From Shouchella tritolerans (GTDB lineage Bacteria > Bacillota > Bacilli > Bacillales > Bacillaceae_D): DNA of 64,000 bases. Every line of letters begins with the position of its first letter. Positions within the stretch are counted from its first letter, which is position 1. The position numbers and the translations under genes are program-made. This document shows, one piece after another, positions 17,049 through 26,575 of this stretch. A model generated the notes under the pieces. That model saw only the letters and a list, made by a program, of their open reading frames with translations, was not told the DNA's origin and ran no database searches. Location: the NCBI RefSeq assembly GCF_025770735.1, contig NZ_JAODPB010000002.1:1-64000 (forward strand). Reading direction: 5' to 3'.

Positions 17049-17903
17049 CTACGGTAGCTGCCTGTCTTGCTCAAGTAAACGCAATAATCTCTTCTCCGTG
17101 CCTGAACCGGGCACCGGAACAAAGAAACACCAGTGCAGTCCCGGGTCATTATCGATTACAGCCGCGGAATGGAGCTCGAACTCCATCTCCTGTGCGTTAG
17201 GAACACGGAATAAAGCCGTGGCTACGCGTTTTTGTTTGATTTCATATAGCTCCCAGAAATGTACGAACTCCACGCTTTCCCGCATCAAGCGTTCAAACCG
17301 TTCCATATATAACGGGTTGTTCTTGTAAAGATCGAAGCTTGCCCGCAGAACGGCTACAGCGTAACGGGCAGCACCTTCCCAATTCACCAGTCTGTTGCGG
17401 TAATCAGGCTTTAAAAACATAATGTCCATCATATTCCGTTCGTTGTCCGGCAGACTGCCGAAATCGGCTACGATCAGTTCAGCCGCCCGATTCCAGACGA
17501 TAACATCCGTACCTTCGTCCGTGATAAAAGAAGGATAATGCAGTTGATTGACGATTTTCTGCAGAACTCCCGTATCCGGCCCCCCGTTACTTGGCACTGT
17601 GACGACGTCCGCCACATCTACATTGGCCAGATCGAATAGATGCTTCCGCTCATCTTCGTCAAGCTGAAGCGCTTTGCTGATACTTAGCAGCACTTCCGGC
17701 GAAGGATTAACCTCCTTGCCTTGCTCCAGCCAAGCATAGTAAGTCACGCTTATATTGGCAAGATAAGAGACTTCTTCTCTTCGAAGTCCCGGAGTGCGTC
17801 TTCGTCCAGGCAGCGGCTGAATCCCGACCTCTGAAGGCTGCAACCTTTCTCTGCGAGATTTAAGGAAGTCACCTAATACGGATGAGGAACGATTCATTTT
17901 CAA
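17049..17903 (-). CDS. XRE/MmyB-type regulator
   Basis: About 284 aa. HTH_31 domain (~10–75): LGDFLKSRRERLQPSEVG, RTPGLRREEVSYLANISVTY, YAWLEQGKEVNPSPEVL. The MmyB-like ligand-binding domain follows (~105–275, with FITDEGTDVIVWNRAAELIV). Such regulators usually control an adjacent SDR; here the adjacent SDR is a remnant, so the regulator may be orphaned. A TTG start at 17903 has GAGGT at 7-bp spacing; ATG at 17897 is the alternative. Confidence 0.82.
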   Translation of the reverse strand: MKMNRSSSVLGDFLKSRRERLQPSEVGIQPLPGRRRTPGLRREEVSYLANISVTYYAWLEQGKEVNPSPEVLLSISKALQLDEDERKHLFDLANVDVADVVTVPSNGGPDTGVLQKIVNQLHYPSFITDEGTDVIVWNRAAELIVADFGSLPDNERNMMDIMFLKPDYRNRLVNWEGAARYAVAVLRASFDLYKNNPLYMERFERLMRESVEFVHFWELYEIKQKRVATALFRVPNAQEMEFELHSAAVIDNDPGLHWCFFVPVPGSGTEKRLLRLLEQDRQLP

Positions 17904-18145
17904 GTGGGTCACCTCTATTTAATCATATGGAAGATACATATCGCTATTAACCAAATCGGCTAAAAGCACTCTATACAAGATTATTATAGTCTCTATTGAA
18001 TGCCGTCTCTACAAAAGAGAACCAAAACGAGTACTGAGGCTATTAATCCCGCTAATAGTATAAACATGGTGTGGTTAACCGATGCCTATCGACAGTACGA
18101 TGAAGATAATTTATGTCAGAGAAGTGCTAAATAGGGGGTTTTTTC

Positions 18146-18946
18146 TTGAACAGGTATACTTATCAAAACAAGCTAGCAGTAGTCACCGGTGCTTCATCCG
18201 GGATTGGGAAAGCGTATGCCAACGAATTGGCGGCACAAGGCTGTCATGTCGTTCTGGTAGCGCGCTCCCAGGACAAACTGGATTCAATGGCTAGGGAAAT
18301 CAACCGCCAGTATGGCGTACAGGCTTATGCATTGGCTTGCGATTTGTCCAAAGCGAACGCCCCGCGCCAACTGGTCGAACAAATTTCCGAACTGGGGTTG
18401 TCCGTGGATATTCTCATCAACAACGCAGGCGTTGGCACTTATGGCCGTTTCGAGGAAATAGCCCCGGAGCGCGAGCAGGAGGAGATTATGCTGAACACGG
18501 CTGCGTTAGTCGATCTTACGCACCGGTTGCTGCCTAATATGCTGAAGCGAGAGGATGGAGTCATCGTTAACGTGGCATCGATGGCCGCGTTTATGCCTTG
18601 TGCTTATTCGGCCGTTTATGGGGCTACCAAAGCATTTGTATTGTCCTTCTCTGAGGCACTATGGGCGGAAATGCGTGGGCGAGGCGTTCGCGTGCTCGCA
18701 CTGTGCCCTGGTGCAACCGAGACGGGTTTCTTCGATGCGGTAGGTAGCAAGGAAATGGGTGCGGGCCAAAAGCTCTCGACCCCGGAGAAGGTTGTCCAGG
18801 CCGGATTTCGCGGGATTGACCAGGGACGAAGTTACATCATTGATGGTCGTAACAATTACTTTATGGCTCAAATGATCCGATTTTTTAGCAGGCGCGGGGT
18901 AGCCTTGATCATGGAACGCATGTCAAGGCCAAAAAGACACGGATAG
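18146..18946 (+). CDS. SDR family NAD(P)-dependent oxidoreductase
   Basis: 266 aa classical SDR: cofactor motif TGASSGIG (14–21), NNAG (92–95), catalytic Ser135, Tyr148 and Lys152 (YSAVYGATK region). The extended C terminus resembles DltE/YqjQ-type dehydrogenases. The start is TTG with AGGGGG ~10 bp upstream. It oxidises or reduces an alcohol/ketone; the substrate is unknown. No partner gene is co-transcribed. Confidence 0.85.
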   Translation: MNRYTYQNKLAVVTGASSGIGKAYANELAAQGCHVVLVARSQDKLDSMAREINRQYGVQAYALACDLSKANAPRQLVEQISELGLSVDILINNAGVGTYGRFEEIAPEREQEEIMLNTAALVDLTHRLLPNMLKREDGVIVNVASMAAFMPCAYSAVYGATKAFVLSFSEALWAEMRGRGVRVLALCPGATETGFFDAVGSKEMGAGQKLSTPEKVVQAGFRGIDQGRSYIIDGRNNYFMAQMIRFFSRRGVALIMERMSRPKRHG

Positions 18947-19007
18947 CGGGATCCGGTTCTTTTGAGGATCTTGCTCAGAATTATTAAGAAAGGTAAGACC
19001 TATCAGG

Positions 19008-19154
19008 ATAAAGGAAAAGCCCCTTGCGCTATTGTTTCAGCGGAAGGGGCTAAGCTTAAAAAATACTTTTCGGTCTCTTCGTTGAAGGTGAGCTCGACGC
19101 TGCCGATGTGCTTCCTGTCGTCCAGCGTGATCCTCTTCACGATCAGGTGCATTA
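19008..19154 (-). pseudogene. Possible recombinase C-terminal remnant
   Basis: A short minus-strand frame encodes HLIVKRITLDDRKHIGSVEL, then TFNEETEKYFLSLAPSAET, ending at a stop. It resembles the C terminus of a large serine recombinase, but this is from memory of the family and not firm. A hairpin (AGCCCCTT/AAGGGGCT with TTTT on the minus strand) overlaps its end. No upstream recombinase sequence remains. Confidence 0.35.
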
Positions 19155-19168
19155 ATGTGAAATGAAAG

Positions 19169-20460
19169 TTACATTAATTTCTCTTGTAGTAATGCTTTTA
19201 ATCCTGCTGTATTTATTACATTCCATGGTGTGTTTAATTCTGGCTGAAAGAAGAAGTCGGCATAGGCCAATTGTTCTAATGTGCATCCGGTTTGAATCGC
19301 AAGGGAGACCGTATTGATAGTAGCAGTCAAATCAACTGTAGACATGATTTGTCCCCCTAAAATCTCTAAAGTTGTTGGATCGTAAACCAGTTTGAACATA
19401 ACGGTCGTCTCCGGAGAAAACAGGGCTATCTCTTGTTCCAAGTAAACGGATTTTATTTCAATGCCCAGCTTTTTTGCCGTTTTATCATTCAAACCAGTTG
19501 TAGCGAAATAATAATCGAAAATATGCGCACCTGAAGAGCCTTGTACACCAGGAAGCGGATGAATGGCTTCGAATAAATTTTTTACTGCATAATGTGCTTG
19601 ACGACGCGCGTTGGTTCCTAATGAAACATTCATCCGCATTTTCCCGGGATTGTACCAAACTGTTGTTGCATCCCCAATGGCGAAAATATCGGGATCACTT
19701 GTACGCATGTATTCATCTGTTTTAATTCTGCCATCCGGCAATAATTCCCTGCGCCTCGCAACCATTCCGTGTTGGGACGATTGCCGGCAGACAAGATGAC
19801 CAAGTCAGCTGAATAGGTGCCTTTTGTAGTTACAACCTCGATGACTCTATCATTTTCATCACCGACAAATTCGGTGATCGAGTTACCCAGTGCCAATTCC
19901 ACATCTCGATCTATCATTTCTTTTTCAAGTACATCCGTAAATTCTTTATCTAAATAGGAGCTTAAAGGACGATTGTTGATGTCCATTAACGTAACTTTTT
20001 TCCCTGATTCGGCAAATAATGAAGCTGCTCCAGTCCCAATGTATCCTGCGCCAACAATAACAACGTTTTTAATATCTGGATCTGCAGCATGTCTTCTCAT
20101 ATTGAATAGATCTTGTCGACTGCTCATCGTACCGATGTTTTTTAAATGCTGTCCAGGGACAGGAGGAATAAATGGCTTTGCACCAGGACTTAAAATGATT
20201 TTGTCATAACCCTCCTTGCGCGTTTTCCCTGTCGCATGATTGAATATTTCCACTTGGTGATGGCCAGGTTCTACTTTAGTTATTTCAGCATTACCGAAAA
20301 TGGATACTCCTTGTTGTTGAATGGATTCAAGATCCTTCGTCGGAATGGAAAAGAAGTCTCCTTTGTCATACCATTGAACGTTTGCTTTCGGACAAATCAA
20401 TTGTAACGCTTCAACCGCTTCAATCCCCCCGTGCGATGCGCCCAAAACAATAACTTTCAT
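19169..20460 (-). pseudogene. NADH oxidase / CoA-disulfide reductase, frameshifted and deleted
   Basis: The N-terminal part (MKVIVLGASHGGIEAVEA.., NVVIVGAGYIGTGAASLFAE, SAGNRPNTEWLRG) and the C-terminal part (KTDEYMRTSDPDIFAIGDAT.., TLEQLAYADFFFQPE) are in different frames, with the break near 19760. The N-terminal segment jumps from YDKGDFFS to TKDLESI, so the usual block with the redox Cys (SFLSCG type) is missing. The gene therefore cannot make an active flavoprotein. It has a good Shine-Dalgarno (AGGAGAGG) and an elaborate operator region upstream. Confidence 0.88.
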
Positions 20461-20477
20461 TATTACCTCTCCTTTAA

Positions 20478-20554
20478 ATACATTAGTGTATCTTATTTTA
20501 CGATTAGGATACATCAATGTATCTTAAAAAGTCAATTAGATACATACATGGATC
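20478..20554. promoter_or_regulatory. Three evenly spaced palindromes (TetR operators)
   Basis: The related palindromes at 20478–20491 (ATACATTAGTGTAT), 20508–20523 (GATACATCAATGTATC, perfect arms) and 20539–20554 (GATACATACATGGATC) have centres 31 bp apart, about three helical turns. They lie between divergent nox and tetR and are probably bound by the TetR protein at 20611. Confidence 0.7.
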
Positions 20555-20610
20555 TTATTTATTTAAGATACAGTTTGTTGTATAATGAACGTACAAGGAG
20601 AGAATGAGTG

Positions 20611-21222
20611 ATGACGGAATCAAATAAAAGCCGCCGCCGCGGCGACCAATTACAAAATGATATTTATGCAGCAACGTATCGTCTGCTGGAGACGGAAGGG
20701 TATAGTGCGATTAATTTTACGCGTATTGCTCGTGAGGCGAAAACCAGTCGTTCGGTGGTTTATCGTTATTGGGATACCCCGTTTGATTTAGCGTTTGCAG
20801 CTGTCCGGCAACGGATGCAACAATCGAAAGGGAGATTCGAGAATCTGGATTTTGACAGGGGCAGTCTCCGTGATCATTTAGTATATGTTGGTCAACATTT
20901 TATTTTGGAGTCCAACAATGGACCGTTTAGATTGTTTAAAATGCTGTTTTCGGAGATGATTAACCAGCAGGAGCGAGAACGGACAGGCCAGATGTTGGCC
21001 GAAGCAACGGATTCCAATATTAAAATTATGGATGACGTTCTTCAACGGGCCATACAACGGGGGGAAATCACAAAATTCCCACCTAAAGCGACCAAACTCA
21101 TTCTTTTTGAGCAAATTCGCTATACGTTTATGCTTGAAAATGGATTGGTGTCGCATCAGAAATTGGAAGAGATTGTTGATCATGTAGTGTTGCCGGCAAT
21201 TTTATATTTTTCGAAACAGTGA
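20611..21222 (+). CDS. TetR family regulator (of nox)
   Basis: About 203 aa. N-terminal HTH: YAATYRLLETEGYSAINFTR, IAREAKTSRSVVYRYWDTP. The C-terminal ligand domain is unassigned. AAGGAG lies 10 bp before ATG 20611 (GTG at 20608 is the alternative). Divergent from the decayed nox gene with three operator-like palindromes between, so it probably is self-regulated. Its former target is dead. Confidence 0.83.
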   Translation: MTESNKSRRRGDQLQNDIYAATYRLLETEGYSAINFTRIAREAKTSRSVVYRYWDTPFDLAFAAVRQRMQQSKGRFENLDFDRGSLRDHLVYVGQHFILESNNGPFRLFKMLFSEMINQQERERTGQMLAEATDSNIKIMDDVLQRAIQRGEITKFPPKATKLILFEQIRYTFMLENGLVSHQKLEEIVDHVVLPAILYFSKQ

Positions 21223-21289
21223 ATTCTCACCTGGAGCACGAATGGGTTAAACTTACCTGTACTAGAACAAAATAAATACAACAGGAACA

Positions 21290-21939
21290 GCCTATATGGA
21301 TTCGGTGCTGCTGGTGGTCATAACGGATAACGTATCTACGACCTTCATGGGCACGGATGCTTTTCGGGAAGCGGACATTATTAGCATCACGATGCCGATT
21401 ACGAAGCACAGCTACATGGTTCGCAATGTACACGACCTTCCTCGCATCATTCATGAAGCGTTCTGCATCGCAAATACGGGACGCAAAGATCCTGTGTTGA
21501 TCGATATTCCAAAAGACGTAATCAACCAGCGGATGGCGTGTCGTCCAGCAGACACGGTTCAGTTACGCGGATACCATGGAGCCCTGGTACCGAATCCGGC
21601 ATGAAGATGGCGATCTGCGCGCTTCATCATATACCAGTCAAAATCGTGGTTTTGGATAACCAGGTACTCGGCATGGTTAAGCAGCAGCAGGAATTGACGT
21701 ACGAACGACGCTACACCCAGATTGATCTGTCCGGCAGTCCGGACTTCGTCAAGCTTGCGGAATTATATGGAAACAAGGGATAAGGGTCACGCAAGGCTGA
21801 AGCCTCTAAGGTCTGGCTTGAGGCGCTGCAGACAACAGGACCTGTGCTCGTCGAGTTCGTCATCCCGACCAATGAGAACGTGTACCCAATGGTGCTTGTC
21901 GGCACGCCGCTAGATAAAATGATTCTAGGGGACGAATAA
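21290..21939 (+). pseudogene. Acetolactate synthase large subunit (ilvB) remnant
   Basis: A first piece reads VSTTFMGTDAFREADIISIT, then MPITKHSYMVRNVHDLPRII, FCIANTGRKDPVLIDIPKDV. A second piece, after a large deletion, reads VKIVVLDNQVLGMVKQQQEL, ERRYTQIDLSGSPDFVKLAE. After a stop, the tail reads GPVLVEFVIPTNENVYPMV and PLDKMILGDE. These are consecutive blocks of IlvB with most of the middle and the N terminus lost. ilvN and ilvC do not follow. Confidence 0.85.
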
Positions 21940-22503
21940 TAATTGCCCTGAAGAGAAGTCGTTACGCCTCCGGACCGCTCCTGTGGTGGCATGGAACGTG
22001 GTGAGGGTAAAACGGAGATGGTAGCTCCAGAACCATTTATATTTTATCGCCGTCCTCCTCTCCAACCAACTATTTACCTAACCTGGAGAGGAATGTGCTT
22101 TGGTTATCGAAACGGCGATAATCTTTACACTTTTGACAGTTTTGATGACCACTAATTTTAGAGCCTGAGAGCCTGAGGGCTCTTTTTTTATGAATTAAAT
22201 TCGGAGGTGGTGGTGCTATTAAAATGATAGATTGGGAGGAAATAAGAAAAGAGTCGGAAACAACTAAAATTACATTAACGGTGTTTCATGATAGAACGTA
22301 GTTACAGATAGGGGGGGTTGTTATATGTATGGATTTAGGTAAAAGATTTCTTAACATTATTCGATGACTTTTTGGATATCAGACTTCAGAAATGGAACTT
22401 TAATACTATAAATGTCGAGACATCGTATTCCAATAAATTTTCAGGTATGTTAAAATTGTTTCTGTTATTGTAATCTAGTAATCTTATAGGGGGAACCTAC
22501 ATA
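21940..22503. other. Gap with terminator and a phage-like micro-ORF
   Basis: A terminator (AGAGCC/GGGCTCT plus T7) lies at 22161–22190. A 25-codon frame at 22224 (MIDWEEIRKESETTKITLT, with GGAGG upstream) resembles the first residues of a phage terminase small subunit and then stops, so it may be a remnant. Nothing else was recognised. Confidence 0.4.
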
Positions 22504-23205
22504 ATGGCAAAGGAAAAAGTTAAAAAGCCGTTTTATAAAAAATGGTGGGTTTGGGTAATTGCGATTATTATCATTGGGGCTGCTGTCAATGGCATTAATG
22601 ATGAAAACGCGGACTCAAACCAAGCTGAAAGTAAGCCGGCTGTTACCGAATCAGCTAAGGATACGTCAGAAAAGAAAGAAGAGATAGAAGAGAAAGAAGA
22701 GATAGAAGAGGAATCAAAAAATGAAGAGGCGAAAGCAGAGGATGACGTTCCAGCGGAATATAATTCTGCTTTAAATAAAGCAGAATCGTATGCAAAAACG
22801 ATGAGCATGTCCAAAACTGCTATTTATGACCAATTAACTGCAGAAAATGGTGAAAAGTTTTCCGCAGAAGCTGCTGAGTATGCAATGGATACTCTTGAAT
22901 TTGACTGGAAAGCAAATGCTTTAAAAAAGGCTGAATCGTACGCAGAAACAATGCACATGTCAAAACAAGGAATTTATGACCAGCTGATTTCTGAATACGG
23001 TGAGAAATTTACTGCCGACGAAGCACAGTACGCAATTGACAATATAAAGGCCGATTTTAATAAAAGTGCCTTGGAAAAAGCAAAAATTTATCAAGACACA
23101 ATGGATATGTCACCAGACGCGATAAAAGACCAATTGACTTCTGAACACGGTGAAAAATTTACACAAGAAGAAGCCGATTATGCTATTGAAAATTTAGATA
23201 AATAA
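22504..23205 (+). CDS. Membrane-anchored protein with three Ltp-type HTH repeats
   Basis: 233 aa. Residues ~12–30 form one membrane anchor (WWVWVIAIIIIGAAVNG, no lipobox Cys). A Lys/Glu-rich stalk follows (~40–83, with EEIEEKEEIEEE). Three near-identical ~48-residue repeats lie at 86–133, 136–183 and 186–233 with an exact 50-residue period; each has ALxKAESYAxTM, MSK..IYDQL and GEKF..EEAxYAI. These repeats match the Ltp/'host cell surface-exposed lipoprotein' domain (PF07553), known from the superinfection-exclusion lipoprotein of Streptococcus phage TP-J34. A role in blocking phage DNA entry is possible but inferred. A Shine-Dalgarno (AGGGGG) precedes ATG. Confidence 0.8.
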   Translation: MAKEKVKKPFYKKWWVWVIAIIIIGAAVNGINDENADSNQAESKPAVTESAKDTSEKKEEIEEKEEIEEESKNEEAKAEDDVPAEYNSALNKAESYAKTMSMSKTAIYDQLTAENGEKFSAEAAEYAMDTLEFDWKANALKKAESYAETMHMSKQGIYDQLISEYGEKFTADEAQYAIDNIKADFNKSALEKAKIYQDTMDMSPDAIKDQLTSEHGEKFTQEEADYAIENLDK

Positions 23206-23212
23206 AACATAT

Positions 23213-23247
23213 AACACGCCCTCAACCAAAGTTGGGGGTGTGTTTGC
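23213..23247 (+). terminator. Terminator after the Ltp-repeat gene
   Basis: The stem ACACGCCCTCAAC/GTTGGGGGTGTGT has a CAAA loop and is followed by TT. Confidence 0.75.
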
Positions 23248-23786
23248 TTAGAGTTGCATTTTCCTGACAGGACTAATCAGAAGCTAATTGGATTTAATTA
23301 GCTGAGTGGACTGTTCATTTGACTCACAGCAAGGGTGTAAGGACTACTTTCCATGTTCTCTAGTTGGTAGCTTTCGAGAAGTTGTGCCGCCAATGTCTCT
23401 TCTTGTTTTGACTTAAAAATAGAATAACGTTATAACAATAAGATACCTCGTTGACAATGTTTCGGATCTGCCGGTAATTGACCGCGGTTGTTTCTAGTGG
23501 TTGATAGTTGTGAAACGACTCTTGCTCCACAATAACCGAGGGATAGCCGTAGGCAATTTAGGGCTTCATCGGATGTCAACCTTGCAAAATTATTCAACTT
23601 TAATTCGAATCTTTGCCGATTTGTTTCCTGTCACACTTACTTGGTTTTAGCTACATAAAAGCGAGCTGTACGCTGAAACACCCTGTCGAACAAGCCGAAT
23701 GCAAGGGAATACTTCTGAGTGTTTGTCGATCTGCTCGTGTACCCTTACAATGACCGCCAGCGACAGCCATGGAACATTAACCACCT
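23248..23786. other. Gene-free stretch
   Basis: About 540 bp without an assignable frame. Minus-strand fragments are broken by stops and look like decayed coding DNA of unknown origin. Confidence 0.5.
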
Positions 23787-24509
23787 TTATTCGCCTTTCA
23801 GGATATCCTCATACTTTTGCTTGATTTTATTCCATTCTGGAGTCAGTGGACCATTTGTTTTAAGTAATTCTTGAAGCTTGTCGCTGATGGACTTATGAAT
23901 CGTCTGGCTACTTAGTTTATGAAGATCCAATGTGACCAATAGCACCTTCGCCCAATCGAGTGTGCAAGCATCGAATGTGTCGGTTATCGGGGGAAAGAAC
24001 TTGTCCAGCATGTTTTGCGCAGTCCGATAATCCTCTTTGGAATACGTCAAATCATAAAGGACTTCAAAATGCTTGGCATATTTAGCACTTTCGAGCGATC
24101 GCCAAAACACCGAGTCCGGCCGTTCGTCATAGGGTGTTCCGATATATAGCGTATTACCGCTAATGTCAGTAACGATAAATCTTTGGTCGTCCGTTAAATC
24201 CTTCAATTTAGAAATGCGGGGATAACCGGAGCGGGGAACTTTGCCGATGTTTTTCTTCAGGTTTGAAGTGAATTCCTTATAGATCCATTCGACATCATCT
24301 ACTTTGACGTAACACATTGTCGCGTTTTCTGCAGGTATCGTTTTCTTGCTTCCATAAAAGTGGATTTCCAATTCGCCATATCCCATCGAAAGATACGGAT
24401 TAGGACGTGTAGACCTTTGAAGTGTCGTAAAGCCCAACGCTTCGTAAAATGCGGCTTGTTCCTTAATGGATTGGCAAGGCATGATTGGAATGATTCGATT
24501 CATGGCCAT
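23787..24509 (-). CDS. VOC (glyoxalase/bleomycin-resistance) family protein
   Basis: 240 aa. The N-terminal ~125 residues form a VOC domain (IPIMPCQSIKEQAAFYEALG, LEIHFYGSK, FIVTDISGNTLYIGTP). The C-terminal ~110 residues are helical and unlike the short bleomycin-resistance proteins, so a different function is likely. Shine-Dalgarno AGGGGAG; ATG at 24509 or 24503. It stands alone. Confidence 0.75.
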   Translation of the reverse strand: MAMNRIIPIMPCQSIKEQAAFYEALGFTTLQRSTRPNPYLSMGYGELEIHFYGSKKTIPAENATMCYVKVDDVEWIYKEFTSNLKKNIGKVPRSGYPRISKLKDLTDDQRFIVTDISGNTLYIGTPYDERPDSVFWRSLESAKYAKHFEVLYDLTYSKEDYRTAQNMLDKFFPPITDTFDACTLDWAKVLLVTLDLHKLSSQTIHKSISDKLQELLKTNGPLTPEWNKIKQKYEDILKGE

Positions 24510-25041
24510 TCATCTCCCCTTTAGAATATCCCTTCACTCATTCTGCAACCTCATCGTACTACATTCATGCAAATGGTAATGTTCACTCCTTATTGTACGT
24601 ATACCGTGCTTATGAATTTGTTGCCAATCGGTCATATACTTGAATGTTTGAGACGTCATGGCTTTAAAGGAATCTAGGCGTTTCGTGTTCAGTTTTAATG
24701 AAGTGTATGAAAGAAACTTGGGAAATTTAAAGGAAAGATTAAGTTAAGATGAGACAATGGTATCCCCTTGGCTAAAAGACGACCGGAACGATTCGATAAG
24801 TCATAAACTAAACAAAGGAGACCGTTATTTCCGTATTTCTACCATTTATACTATGCATAAATAATGTTTGCTATATTGCGTCAAAGATGGGCGGTTTGCA
24901 TAATAGTGTGGCTATAAACTCATCACAATGAACTGATCACAATGAACAGAGTAAATCGGCGTAATGCCTAACGGTAGAAGGAACGGGCTTTTTCTACGTA
25001 ATGGGATTGTTTTGATACCGCCATTGTTGGTCAGATCGTCT
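24510..25041. other. Gene-free stretch
   Basis: About 530 bp with no recognisable gene. A small direct duplication (ATCACAATGAACT twice, about 24925–24955) is the only structure seen. Confidence 0.5.
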
Positions 25042-25544
25042 TTAGGCTAATAACTGTTTTATTTGTGCTACTTGTTTTTCTACTTCAAGTGTGCCATCCA
25101 TTACATAATCGGCATGTTTGCTGACGATCTCTTCATGTGTAATAAATATCGGTCTTGCTTCTACTAAATAACATTTGGCCCATTTTAAAATGTCATTGCC
25201 AGAAAAATTAGGAAAATCTCTAAGTAGATATCTTGCAAAGGTGATATCCAAGGGGGTTTTTATATAAATGACTTTATCTATGTACATACCCATTTGTTTA
25301 TTTTCATAACCGATTGGATAATCTAGAAAAATATAATCATATTTGTCTTGTACTTCCTTCAAGTCGTTCATCATCATATCTAATCTATAAGCATTAAAAT
25401 AATCAGCTGGTTTGTTTAGAATTTCTTTCACATCTGGAGCATTTTCCAATTCATAATTGTCAAAATAAAAAGCGCATGCGCTCGGAAATTCCTTTACTAA
25501 AGTCCAGCAGTTACTCCACTAATAGCAATAACTTTAGCACTCAT
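25042..25544 (-). pseudogene. P-loop kinase (uridine-kinase-like), Walker A destroyed
   Basis: The start reads MSAKVIAISGVTAG and then loses frame. In the shifted frame the protein continues as VKEFPSACAFYFDNYELENA, then runs intact to IKQLLA. The junction lacks ~8–10 nt that would encode the GKT of the P-loop, so both frame and catalysis are broken. The intact part has FLDYPIGYENKQMG and a RYLLRDF lid-like motif. Its 3' end is duplicated at 5534. Confidence 0.82.
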
Positions 25545-25654
25545 TTATTCAACTCCTATTCTAGGCTTCCTATCTCTTTCTAGCAAATCATGTTAAACCC
25601 TGCATCTCATCTAACAATGGATATACCCCACAAATATTTGTTGCTTTTTAAAGC

Positions 25655-25685
25655 TTGCGCCTACAGTTACTGTAGGTATTACAAT
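25655..25685 (+). promoter_or_regulatory. MerR-type promoter with palindromic operator
   Basis: -35 TTGCGC (25655–25660) and -10 TACAAT (25680–25685) are separated by 19 bp, the long spacer typical of MerR-activated promoters. The spacer region holds a perfect palindrome CCTACAGT-T-ACTGTAGG (25660–25676). The MerR protein encoded just downstream probably acts here. Confidence 0.7.
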
Positions 25686-25707
25686 GGGGATGAAAGGAGG
25701 CAATCAA

Positions 25708-26523
25708 ATGGATGAAACGTATTCAATTGGTGAATTTTCAAAACTGACGGGCATCTCGGTAAGAACGTTGCATTATTATGAGGAGTTAGGTCTTCTAAAA
25801 CCCTTTAGACAGGAAAACGGACATCGGGTATATAAGATTGAGGACATGGTGGAATTACAGAAAATATTGAATTTGAAGTTGCTTGGCTTCAGTCTAACCC
25901 AAATCGGTGAACTGCTGAAACTCCCCAAATATGATCAATCTCTGGTTGAGATGTTGAGGTTGCAACAGCAGGCATTAGAAGTAAAGCTTGTTCAGATAAC
26001 ACAATCACTTGAACTGATAGGCCGTATGATTGCAATCGTTCAGGCTGAGGATCAATTGGAACATCCGCTATTGTTCAGTCTGATTCGTAATATGAATCAG
26101 GAAGACATGCAACGGGAATGGGTGGCGAACCATCTATCCGAGTATACAGCACAAACGCTGTTTGATCGGTCAGCGGAGGCGATAAAGAAAATGGATGCGG
26201 AAACGGTTCGTTTCTCCCGAGATGTCAAACGATTATCAGAAGGTCCAAGCGATTCCCAGGAGGCTGAAACTGTGATCGGTGCTTATGTGAACTGGGCGAT
26301 GACTTATATTGACCAGAAGGCAATTGACAATTTTGGAAATTTGGATGAGGAACAGTATACCCAACTTGATCAATTAGTGGAGATGCCATTCAATGAAAGG
26401 GAGAGCGCTTGGCTGGATAAGGCATTGAAACATTATTTATCTAAATATACGTTGACTGAACAAGGCGAGCTAAATAGTAAAAACGGCGAATCTCATAAGG
26501 CGATTATTACTACGGAATCATGA
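25708..26523 (+). CDS. MerR family regulator (TipA-like)
   Basis: 271 aa. The N-terminal MerR HTH is clear: YSIGEFSKLTGISVRTLHYY, EELGLLKP..GHRVYK. The coiled-coil dimer helix (~75–115) and a C-terminal TipAS-like helical domain follow. ATG 25708 has AAAGGAGG at 7 bp; upstream ATGs at 25684 and 25690 are rejected. A MerR-type promoter lies directly upstream and the serine hydrolase downstream is the likely co-regulated gene. Confidence 0.85.
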   Translation: MDETYSIGEFSKLTGISVRTLHYYEELGLLKPFRQENGHRVYKIEDMVELQKILNLKLLGFSLTQIGELLKLPKYDQSLVEMLRLQQQALEVKLVQITQSLELIGRMIAIVQAEDQLEHPLLFSLIRNMNQEDMQREWVANHLSEYTAQTLFDRSAEAIKKMDAETVRFSRDVKRLSEGPSDSQEAETVIGAYVNWAMTYIDQKAIDNFGNLDEEQYTQLDQLVEMPFNERESAWLDKALKHYLSKYTLTEQGELNSKNGESHKAIITTES

Positions 26524-26575
26524 AAGTTTCGTAGAGTGTGATCGTTCACTCACAATTAAACTGAGGTGCAAAATA

